Position numbers and translations under genes: made by a program
Notes under the pieces: model-generated
What the model was told of the DNA's origin: nothing
What the model saw: only the letters and a program-made list of their open reading frames with translations
Databases searched by the model: none
Part shown: piece after piece, positions 34,020 through 44,019 of the stretch
How positions within the stretch are numbered: the stretch's first letter is position 1
Layout: each line of letters opens with the position of its first letter
Assembly: GCA_000827205.1 (NCBI GenBank)
Contig: KN832570.1
Coordinates: forward strand, 305,341-369,340
Length of the DNA stretch: 64,000 nucleotides
Source: Plicaturopsis crispa FD-325 SS-3
Taxonomy: Eukaryota; Basidiomycota; Agaricomycetes; Amylocorticiales; Amylocorticiaceae
Direction: 5' to 3'

Positions 34020-35579
34020 TCTGTCGACATGCACGTGTACAGTGACACGGAGAATCAGAAATCCTATAGTATTTCTGAAGCGTCAAGTTTCTGTACCATT
34101 GCAATTACCATGATGTGGAGGGTGCGGAAGATTGCCGCTGGAAGTTACATAGGCACGTCAGTAGAGTGTAGGAGACAGTACGCAGCTTTGCGCAGAGCTA
34201 GCGGGGGTGCCGGGGGTCATGGATATAAGGGTTTCGGGTCTCACTTGCCTCGGCTGTCAACAACTGTCAACTCGACGATACTTTAAGCTTAAAGATGCTG
34301 CAGGCGCCCACCAAGCGCCCACTTACATTTTAGGATGAGGGAAGAAAATCCTCTCTGATCCTGCCGAAATCAGATGTGTACACTTGGGTGCAATGTGCCT
34401 AGTACCTCATGATTACACTCGTCTGTGCTTGTCTCCGCAATCGATAATGGACGGTAGACCCATATATCATACCAGGCGAATACATTCCGGACTGATAGGC
34501 GTCAGTACGGATCTTGTGATCGTTCTAATACTGTATAGTGAATCGACTATTGGTTAGCGGCAACAACCGGAAACATTTGCATGTGGCAGGGTGCGTAGAT
34601 CGCTGCAATATCACCGAAGGCTAGGAGAGCCCAGTGAAGTTGCGGACGAGAAAAAAAAATAGTTAAGCACAGTTGGGTGAACTCCGCTTGCCCTCTCAGC
34701 TCAAGTGTTTGCTTATCATTTATAGCACACTTGCTTTGCGCGTCAAGACGCACCGCGACTCGGACCAAGATACGATCGTCGCAAATGTGCGTGAATCCGA
34801 CTCTGATTCTGAGTCGGTGCCAACTTCCAAGCCAAATCGTAGGCGACGGGGCCCGACACTAGTGGTCCGACGGGAGAAACATAAAATTGTTAGTCATCTT
34901 ATCTGATCCTTAACCCCCATAAAGGAAGGTCTCCTCGCTTAACGTACGGTTCGGAGGCATACTGCTGGCGTTCTTTGTCTCAAACCCGGGAAGGCCGTAG
35001 AGCTTACCATGCTGTGCCACAAAATACAGCGGCTAGCTGTCTCGTAGCACTAAGGGTTGCTGCGATACGCTGGCCTGGTGCGAGGTATGTATGGTTTGTT
35101 GGGCTGAATCATGATAAGTGACTATTTTTCGCGTTTCTTACTAGGGATGGTGCGGCAAACTTCGTTGCCCGCGTCGCACATCGCCGCACGGTTAGAAATC
35201 CTCTGGTCGAAGTCACTCCATGCTTCGTGCGTGCAATCCGTATATTGACGGTCCACGTGAAAGATGGTCGTGGCCTTGGTAGGCGGCTATCGCTGGAAAT
35301 TAAGGCGTGTGCTAATCATCTATGTTCTTACAGGTTAGCAGCGACACGCGCAGCTACGGCTGTTCCGACCGTACGCTGGCCCCTTCGAACATGACCTCCA
35401 AGTCTGATGGTGGCGTGCCATATCACGTTCGCGACGGCTACAAAATTTTCAGGACGAGGTGGCTTTAATCGAGGGGATCTGGTCCTCTTGGAAGCTTAAA
35501 CGGGTCAGTATAAATATTGAGTGCCTGTGCTTGCTACCAACCCATTTCTGTTGTAGGATACTCACTCTCCTCCGCGACC
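34020..35579. other. intergenic with relic sequence upstream of CYP copy 3
   Basis: An open frame at 34673-34906 is Ser/Asp- and Arg-rich (ESDSDSESVP, NRRRRGP) but has no family match or splice support. From about 35200 the sequence aligns with the region upstream of CYP copy 2, including an intron-like GTGTGCTAATCATCTATG...TTACAG. This looks like decayed duplicated DNA. Confidence 0.4.
35363..35417 (+). promoter_or_regulatory. conserved upstream block of CYP copy 3
   Basis: Contains CCGTACGCTGGCCCCTTCGA and ACCTCCAAGTCTGATGGTGG, diverged from but clearly matching the blocks of CYP copies 1 and 2. It lies about 160-215 bp upstream of the start codon. Confidence 0.45.
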
Positions 35580-37767
35580 ATGTTGGACCTCAACATCCTC
35601 GCGATCGTCCCCGCAGGACTTCTTCTTGTATGGTTGTACTCGAGGCGTCAGAGCCGATCGCCATATGCGTCCTTACCCTTGCCGCCGGGCCCTAAGCCTC
35701 TCCCCATCATCGGGAATCTGCTCCAGATGCCTACCAGTCGTGAGGCACAGGTGTATGAGCAGTGGGGGCGTGATTTCAGTGCGTATGTTCGTATACTGGG
35801 ACGTATGCAATTGCTGAAACATGTCTTTCAGACTCGGGCATACTACACGTCAACTTAGCTGGGACGTCGGTGGTCATAATCAACTCGGCCGCGATTGCAA
35901 ACGAGCTTTTGGAACGTCGCTCTTCGACTTATTCCAGCAGGTAGATCCGATGAATCATTATACGACTGCCCTCCTGTGCTGAATGATCCCTCAAGGCCAT
36001 TCTCGATTATGTGTACAGAACTGTAAGCTTGCACTGACTTATTCAAGGAGACGTACTTATCATCTCATCCCAGGATGGGATTCAACAACCTTGTGTCCCT
36101 GGTACCTTACGGAGATACATGGCGAGCGATGCGTCGTCTCCTCCACCGCGAATTCCATCCCACAGCATCACTGCAGTACAGACCGCTTGTGGTCGAGGCC
36201 ACTAATGACTTCCTTCGACGACTATTAGACACCCCCGACGAATTTTGTTCAAATATAATCCAGTGAGTCTGGTCACCATCATTCCTTGCTTTGCGCGTTC
36301 TTACCGTGAAAAAAAGTATGTTTGGAAGGGTCATCATGGACATTACATACGGAATCAAAGTCAAGCCGGAGGGCGATCCGCGCATTCAAACGGCGAAGCG
36401 CGCTATGGAGGCAATTAGCGAGGCCCTCAGTCAGGGCTCGTTCTACGTAGACGCATTCCCGATATGTGCGTACCATCATCCATGATACTCCTCCTCCTTG
36501 CATGAACTGAAGTTCGACGCAGTGAAGCATATACCGGAGTGGGTTCCGGGAGCCAGCTTCAAGAGGAAGGCTCGGGAGTGGCACCTTATCGCGGACGCCA
36601 TGTACCACAATCCTTACAACACCACGAAGGAGAATCTTGTGCGTTTACTTTTTTTCTTTCAGCGCAACACAACCCCGGACTGATGTAAATTTGGATGTAG
36701 ACAAGCGGCGTCACGACTGCGTCATTCGTCTCAAAATGTCTTGAGGACATGCCACGCAGCGAGACGAAGGCGGACAATGACTGGCAGGAGATGCTGATAA
36801 GAGAAACCGCGGGCACCTTGTATGCCGGTGAGTTTCAGTGCCATGCTGATAGCTGCCGTTGTCTCATGCTATGACGCCTATCTAAGCTGGAACCGACACT
36901 GTACGCCAATTTCATGATTTGTCCCATTTTCGGCTACTCACACATAAGTATCCAGACTGGATCAACCTTCAAAACCTTTTTCCTCGCCATGCTCTTCAAT
37001 CCCGAGATGCAAGCCAGGGCTCAGAAAGAGATCGACGAAGTCGTTGGCCACGGAAACCTGCCAGACTACAGCCACCAGGGCTCATTACCGTATGTTGAAG
37101 CTATAGTAAGGGAAGCGCTTCGGTGGAGGCCCGTCACGCCACAGGGTGCGTCCGAGAATTCACGTCGGCGTAAAATTATGACTGATGTATCGTCGCTTCG
37201 CGGAACAGGTATCGCACACGTCGTAACCGCTGAAGATGCGTTTGAAGGCTACCGCATCCCAGCCGGCGCTGTAGTGATCCCGAACCAGTGGTGCGTGCTT
37301 CAATAACCATACCCTCCTTTTCCTCTGAGCTAAAGACCGATAACGCAGGGCTATGCTCCACGACGAGAACGTCTACCCGAACCCCTCAACGTTCGACCCC
37401 GAGAGGTTCCTCGACTCCGAGGGCCGCATCGACCCCAACGTCAAAGACCCCGCGCACGCCGCATTCGGATTCGGTCGCCGCATCTGCCCCGGCCGCCACC
37501 TCGCGCTGTCCTCCCTCTACATCACCATCGCATCTGTGCTCGCGACGTTTGACATTAAGAAGGCGGTCGATACCGACGGCAAGCCCATCACGCCCCCGGG
37601 AGACTACTCCCCCTGCGGTGTCGTTGTGTGAGTCCCTGTTTATGCTGCTAGTGTTCGACTCCCTGAGGTGTTAATCATGTATTTGCAGGTCTGCGCTGGA
37701 CTTCAAAGCATCCATTACACCGCGCTCGGCAGCGACGAAAGCTGCTATCCTTGCCTTGGGTGCTTGA
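35580..37767 (+). CDS. cytochrome P450, copy 3 (intact)
   Basis: Same exon plan as copy 2, about 515-520 aa. It starts MLDLNILAIVPAGLLLVWLY (anchor), then a basic stretch and LPLPPGPKPLPIIGNLLQM. Helix C reads YGDTWRAMRRLLHREF. Microexon 36887-36900 encodes the I-helix AGTDT. EALRW supplies the ExxR motif, NPSTFDPERF the PERF motif and FGFGRRICPGR the haem loop. The last exon ends at the stop 37765-37767 after AATKAAILALGA. All splice junctions I traced keep the frame. It is closest to copies 1 and 2. ER-bound monooxygenase; the substrate is unknown. It sits 1.56 kb downstream of DUF7330 copy 2 on the same strand. Confidence 0.95.
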
Positions 37768-38530
37768 GGGAGCTATATCTCAGGAATGCTGTAACGGATC
37801 GCTGTAACGGAGGAGCGCGCAGTGCCATGCACAACGCTACGGATACATTCATTGTCTTCTTGACATGCTTATTTCCGAATACACGATGTAGCTAGCCTTC
37901 TGCACGACCTGTTTCGACGACTGCATGACCCCGTAGACTTCTCTATGTCCTGTTTCTTACTCTCCTCCTTTTATCGCCTGTTGCCTCAAGTATACTTAAA
38001 CTTACTTACACAGTGTGCGACTCTGTATTGGATAACAATCGGATAGACACCTTGTCACCTCATCTACTCCGAAAGCGTCTATTGGACTGCGATCCACCTT
38101 GGCGGCGTCGCGGGTGAACGAAAGGTGGCCATAAATCTTCGGACATGTACAGCGCAAGGACTCGCACTCCAGAGGGTGATAATCGTATTCATTTTCAAAT
38201 AACCTATGTATCGAGTCTCGACATTGACAAAACATGATGATATATATGTGGAACGGGACGATGAAAACGAGAGAAGGTAGTAGTGTATATGGCGGACGGA
38301 TAGAAATGAGGTGTCGCATAGAAAGGATGCATGGACGCAAAACGGGATGCATGGACAGAGGGGGCAGGGTGTCGCAGAATATTACGGGTAAAGCAATATG
38401 AGATCGTGAAAAACAAGGCAAGGAAAGGAAATAACGGGGAAAGGGATGCGTTAAAAGCACAATGAGTGTGATAGCAATGGATGGGTCCAGGAGGTGGTGA
38501 GGAATGGAGGATTCTATAGCACGTGGAGAA
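37768..38530. other. 3' intergenic between convergent genes
   Basis: No gene supported. A 335-aa antisense frame running through 38002-39009 has no resemblance to anything and overlaps the better-supported frame of the next gene. Confidence 0.5.
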
Positions 38531-39565
38531 TTACGCAGATGGCTCACGCTTGAGCGTCTGAGCTCGGGGCACTCGCGAAGCCCGACTTTTGCTCTCGGTC
38601 TCGGTCTCAGAGCCACCGGAATGCTCATCGTCCGTCGCGTGTCCATCGACCTCCCTCTTCGAGTGCGCGGCAACGCCTTCCTCCGGGCCTGCCCGGAGCC
38701 CAGCTTTGGCGAGTTCCTCTGCGAAAGTGAGGCCCTGTGGCGTTCGCAATTGGTGTGACTCGTGGTCGCTGTCGCTGTCGTTGGAGTGTGCGCGCGAACG
38801 CGAGCGTGATTTAGGGGTGGGTGAGCTCCGGTGGCGGCGGTGTCTGCGCGCCGAAGCGAACAACAGCTTCGGGCGGCACGAGTCGTCTGCCTCGAACTCG
38901 GGATCGTTGACGGGAAGACGAGAGGGAGCGAGGTATTCATCTGGGAGATGATAGAAAGGATTCGGAAACTCGCGTTTCTGGCCACGGCTGTGATGGCGCC
39001 ACTCAACATGCAGGTCTACGACAAGGTAAAAGAAGAAAACTTACAAAATGTAAGTCAGAACGGGTGCCTCCTCTTCCCGCGGCGTCTTAGGCCCAGGCGG
39101 GGTCAGCGGGGAGTCGCCAAGGAACGGATTGTTGGGCGAGTCACGCTCTGGCATGTTCCTCTTTCGCTTGGTGTCCTTCCTCTCCCTGGGCGGCGGCGTC
39201 ACAAACGTCTGCCTGCGCGAGGGAGGCGGCGACACCGGCGCCTGCACTGGTTTCTTCGCCCTACTCCCGATCCAAAACTCGTTCTCGCTGTCCTCCTCCT
39301 CGTTGTGGCCCGGCAGCACATCCTTCGTCCGCTGCTTCTTCTTCATGTTGACCACCAGCCTGCCGGTGTCCTCCTCATCGTCGCTGGCGGAATCGGTGTC
39401 ATCGCCCTGCGATCCGCTTCTGCCTTTTCGCTTGTGGTGCGTGCGCGGGGGCGTCGGGAGCGATGCGGTCGACGCAGATCGCTTGAGCGGCCGTGGAATC
39501 GCTACGGGCGAACTTGGAAGCGCCACAGGCGAACTGTCGAGCACCGCTGCGCGTACTTTGGGCAT
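38531..39565 (-). CDS. unrecognised disordered, charged protein
   Basis: Two exons (39565-39045 and 38987-38531) join in phase to give 325 aa. It starts MPKVRAAVLDSSP. The first half has Ser-Pro and basic repeats (PRPLKRSAS, TPPRTHHKRKGRSGS), an acidic stretch (TDSASDDEEDTG) and MKKKQRTKDVLPG, then TPPRERKDTKRKRNMPERD. A short conserved-looking stretch spans the splice: KREFPNPFYHLPDEYLAPSR. The C-terminal part is SR-like (SSPTPKSRSRSRAHSNDSDS), with LRTPQGLTFAEELAKAGL before the end. Many Ser/Thr-Pro sites and basic runs suggest a nuclear phosphoprotein; this is inference only. I know no family for it. The frame choice rests on the splice phase and the amino acid bias. Confidence 0.7.
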
Positions 39566-39840
39566 CGGTGCTTTGAAGGTAGCGGCGAGCGAGTACTAAG
39601 AAAAAGAGATAGGTTTTTAAGGGCAGTGTACGGTGGCAGATGGTGGTTTTCTTCAGGGGGTGGACAAGAGCGAACTCGAGGATCGGGTCAAACAATGGAT
39701 TTCCTAAAAAGGAAATCTCATAAAAAGCCCCACTATTGTTCAAAAACCGAGTCCGTTTCAACGTCCACATCGTAGCAAAGCACAGTAGCAAAGGGAAAAT
39801 ATACATGGAGGTCCGCGAAAATGTCTGTTCATCAGCAATA

Positions 39841-41784
39841 TCACAAGTCTCCCCACACAACGATTGGAAGCTCCGCCACCGGGGCAGACCCGTCACAGTA
39901 GACCACGCCACAACTTCCGATACCGAGCAAATCCCAAGTTCCCGCAGACAAGCGTTTGCGCTACTAGGGAGACCAATTGATTGAGATGAACGAGCTCAGA
40001 GCTGACGGCGACGTACCTCAGAAAGTAAGGCTCTCGTCCGCGCGTAGCGCTGTGCGATCCCGTCTCCGTCCACTTCTACTTTCGTCAGCTCGTGTTGACG
40101 CGAACCGAAAGGACTGCTGAATTCGTTAGCGACATGAGGAATAGTCGGATTGGAAAGTGTCGACGCGTATTCAATGACCGACGACGACGTCAGATCACTC
40201 GAGGACAGTGCCAAATCGCTTGAGGGCGGCGACGAGGGCGGGCGCGGCGGAGGCAGGTATGTTACCACCCGCCTTTTCGGTTGCAATGGTTCGGTCAAAA
40301 TCGCGCCAGTCGTCTTCTGTGGGGCGTCTGCGTTGTTCCGGCCTCTGCCTAGTCCGCCGATGGGTAGTTTGAATGTGCTGCTCTTCTTGACCTTACGAGG
40401 ATGGACCGGAAGAGTCGACCACTCGGCATCAGCGTCGGCGTCAAAATCATATGCGTCTCGGCGTGGTGGAGGGGGGCGTTTGATGTCGGGTTGCGGAGAC
40501 CGCGGCCGCTTTGGCGTTGGACGGGCAGAGTCTGGTCTTCGAGTGGAAATGGTCGGCGCTGATGTATTGATAGAACGTAAGCCCTGTTGCTCCTGCTGTC
40601 GGTGAGAAGAAATTGGTTGTGGTTCGTGCATTTGTTGTTGTTGCAGCTCGGCGTTGACTTCGGATCCCTGTAGCTGCTGCGGAGAGTTGCGAGGCGATGG
40701 AAGAGTAGAAGCTAGCCAGTCTGGCATTGCGGCGACAAATTTTGGGCTCGCGTCCTGTGGTAGTGGCAAAGGGTGCATCTTGTGAACATTTGGGCCGGTT
40801 GGGATAATCTGAGACTTGGATTGAGTAGAAGCAAACACTGCATGGACTGAAGTTGATGGCAGAAATGACGCGCTGCAATTAGGGTCTGGCATGTAGATAC
40901 CACGGCATGGAATGCGACGCACCGTTATGTCCGTTATAGTCCCGAGTGGAATGTTGTGGGGGAGTCAGATCACATCGAGCAGTCGCTGGCCAGATATATG
41001 CTGCAGAATCACACGGAGCACGAGGGGGCGATGAGTAAGAATTTGGATTCAGATGCATTCTGGGGATATTATGCATTCTGGGGATATTATCTCGACGGAG
41101 AGGAGACGAAAAAGGCTGGGGGAAGCTGAGCTTCGGTCTCGGATCTTGGCGACGGGTAGGGAAAAAGTTTTGAATATGAGTGTCGTTGTGAGCGTCCGCA
41201 GTGTTGGCGTCCTCGTTATAAGTAGGGTGCGGTGTCGATGGCCGAGCAGTTGGCCGGTTATGTATAGCAGCAGCATGTTTTTGCAACGGAAATTGTGGGG
41301 AGACGAAAGGCTTCTGTACACTTGCGGGGTTGACGATAGCCGGATGAACTCCTTGTTTACGGGGAGGGTTCATTGGGGCTCTCCGAGAAGGCACTGGCGT
41401 TGTATTCACGGGCTTGCGATGGGGCGGCTGTCCGGGTTTCAAAGCCACAGTCACATCCTTCGATTGGGCTCTCTCGGACTGTTTCTTGAATCCGTCGACG
41501 ATACGGCCCTTCGGTTTCTTCAGAACGCCGTTGCTGCCGTTTCTGCGCGGGTTCGCCGCGTGAGGAGCCTTCGCGTTCGGACGCGACGCAGCGTTTATTT
41601 TCGCGATGTTCCACGGGTTAGCGGTGTAGACAGCAGTTTCCTCGCGTGCGGAGAGGTCCAAGTCCTTGATTCCTTCTGAAGCTGGCTCATCCTCGCCAGA
41701 GGACGAATCGTCGGCGTCGTGCAGAGCGTGCTCGCGCGTGCGCAGGTTGTATGCCCAACCGGAATTTGCAGATCCAGGCGCCAT
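39841..41784 (-). CDS. unrecognised Pro/Gln-rich protein, 616 aa
   Basis: Three exons join in phase: 41784-40923, 40885-40017 and 39960-39841. The first intron is just 37 bp (GTGCGT to CCAG). It starts MAPGSANSGWAYNLRTREHA, followed by an acidic DDSSSGEDEP and a conserved-looking DLDLSAREETAVYTANPWNI. The long middle is Pro/Gln/Arg-rich and disordered, with an 18-bp tandem duplication (NIPRMH twice). Near the C-terminus come RQHELTKVEVDGDGIAQRYA and a final exon encoding RKRLSAGTWDLLGIGSCG and a hydrophobic tail. The 39-aa final exon is open to a stop and rich in hydrophobic residues, which supports the last splice. The role is unknown. The N-terminal NPWNIAKINAASR motif may be a family signature worth searching. 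Confidence 0.7.
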
Positions 41785-42458
41785 TCCTCAAGAGATATAC
41801 CGGATATACAGCAAGATACTAGAGGCTTCGCATTTCAGCAATACGACGGCAAAGACAACGGTGGTGGAAGTCGGGAAGAAAGAGATGGATCTGACCGAAG
41901 ACCCGTTCGGCCCAGTTTCCAAAATGAGAACTCGAGAGCCCCTATCATGCCGTTTCTCTCTATCCTCTCCCCGCGCAAAATCGGGTGTGACTTTTGCTCA
42001 TCGGGCGACGGACTGGCGTCTTTCCCATCTTTTCACGGACCCCATAGGAATCGCTTTATTTTCCCAAGTGCCAACGGTGGAACTGGCGACAAGAGCGGAC
42101 ATACCCAGAGCTTCCAGTGAGTCACTGGCACTGTCTGGGCTTTGCCAAGCACGTTTACTAGCAATTGCCGCGACGAAGAGGACTGATCCTCGCTCTTTTT
42201 CAACGACCACAGGCGGTCTTGGGATAGTGCGCAAGACAGGGACATACCTCAAGGAAGTCTATCCAACAGTGCCAAGGGTACTTCGCTTGGACTTAGAACG
42301 GCGTTAGAGTGGTCGAACGAGTTGTCCAAGGTACATCCCTGACTATCTGTATGTTATCGCCCGGACTCACCACCCACAAAAGAGCGAGTCATTATCGCAG
42401 CACCAGCGTCTCGTCTATCACGCCCCTCTTTGCACGACGATTTTGGCCTTACGACGAC
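41785..42458. other. divergent promoter region
   Basis: Between the unrecognised 616-aa protein gene (minus) and the DUF1275 gene (plus). Open frames here lack support. Confidence 0.5.
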
Positions 42459-43491
42459 ATGACCAAGGAGCCCAGTAGCAACGAAAACCTAAAGGTGCAG
42501 CTCCCAGAGCCGGCGACTGCACCTATCCAGCCCACCCGTATAAACACTGTAGATGCAGAGGGACAAATCTCGAGCCCGCGCAGATCCAACTTGGTTTCTT
42601 ACCTCTACACGGATGTCGACCCGTTGCAATCATCGTGGCCACTTGCTGCGTACTGCTTCATGACCGGTTACATGTGCGTTGTTTAGAATACGCTCAGTCC
42701 CCTAATCTAACATCTGTCACAGCGACTCTGTTTCTTTCACGGCTATCTTCGTGTGGTGTGGTTTCCAGACCGGTAATTCCGTGCAAGTGAGACTATCCTA
42801 TTTTTTATTCCCCGCATATTCTGACATTTCCGCAGCTCGCTCTCGCTCTCGCTCGCCTCTTCCAAGGTCCCGTGGGCTTCCGCGATACGAGCTTCCACAT
42901 TGCAGACCAGCAAGCCCTCACGTCCCTCATAACATTTATCCTCGGCGCATTCCTGGGCCGCATCGGCAACAAGATGGGAGACAAGACACGCGCGTGGCTG
43001 GTACTCGGAACCTTCATCCAGGCCCTCTTCACCATGGCCGCTGCGGTTACAGTGTGGCAGAGCGGCCAGGGGAGCGTCGCTGATAACCGCGGAAACCCAT
43101 CCTGGACCAGCGCGCTCACGTTCGTCGCCATTGGCTTCATGAGCGCTAGTCTCGGACTGCAGGGTATCATGGGAAAGCGTGTCAACACGCAGTTCGCCAC
43201 CACCAGTGCGTCCTTTACCGCACTCTTCGATCCGAAAGCTACTTATGTCTTGCGACAGTTGTGCTAACCACGGTGTGGTGCGAGCTGATGGCGGACCCGA
43301 AGCTATTCCAGCTACGGCATTGGGTCAAGACGCGGGACCATAAACTTATCGCTGTGCTCTCGCTGTTCATCGGCGGCTTCGTCGGGCGTGCGCTTATCGA
43401 TAAGATCGGCGCGGCGGGGACGCTTGGTGTCGGTACGGGCTTCCGGCTGCTCATCGCACTCTCGTGGTTTTTCATACCTGGGAAGAAATGA
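42459..43491 (+). CDS. DUF1275 (YoaK-type) membrane protein
   Basis: Four exons. Exon 1 starts at 42459 (MTKEPSSNENLKVQLPEP) and ends within TGYI. The second encodes DSVSFTAIFVWCGFQTGNSV, the third LALALARLFQGPVGFRDTSF up to NTQFATT, and the last starts IVLTTVWCELMADPKLF and ends WFFIPGKK. This is the typical DUF1275 layout: six hydrophobic segments, the FQTGNS signature after the first, an ILGAFLGRIGNKMG segment, and VNTQFATT/TTVWCEL before the last two helices. The family occurs in bacteria and is common in fungi; its transport role is not established. Length is about 280 aa. Confidence 0.9.
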
Positions 43492-44019
43492 GCGTCTACG
43501 GTCGGCGCGGAGGAAGTTGGAGGACACATAGAACGGGCGGACTGGGAGGCGGGGAGGCCCTGCAGGCCTGCCTCGCAAAGCAGCACTACTTAGTAGTGCT
43601 TTTACCCGCCGCCGATGATAATTACGCACGCGTTTCTCTAGATTTCTTGGTTCTGTCTCACTTTTATAACGCTAGATTATCTTGTTCGCGCATACGCGCG
43701 ATGGCGCCCTCACTCGACGACTCGTCGTGTCTCGTTGTGGGCGATTGCAAAGTTCAAGCGCTTCGCATGTGTCTAACTCATATGGCGTCCCAATAATGGC
43801 ACGATACACTGAACATGATATCCTCGCTCACGCGCTCGCGGCTCATCGACCTCGCTCATCGTTGAACACTGAACGTTTGAGTGCAATCGCCATCACGCGA
43901 AGGTGCATATCAATGTTCGTCCATTCCAATATCGATACGATTACATTGCGTGCGTAAAACAGAGGCTACCGAGACGTGCAGACCTGGCATCATTCGACAC
44001 GTCCTCGCGTCCACTCTGA
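43492..44019. other. 3' intergenic between convergent genes
   Basis: Between the DUF1275 gene and CYP copy 4. Nothing recognised. Confidence 0.5.

Noticed and set aside
38002-39009. 335-aa minus-strand frame
   Set aside because: Overlaps the second exon of the 38531-39565 gene in another frame. The chosen frame gives a sensible splice phase and a continuous charged low-complexity protein.
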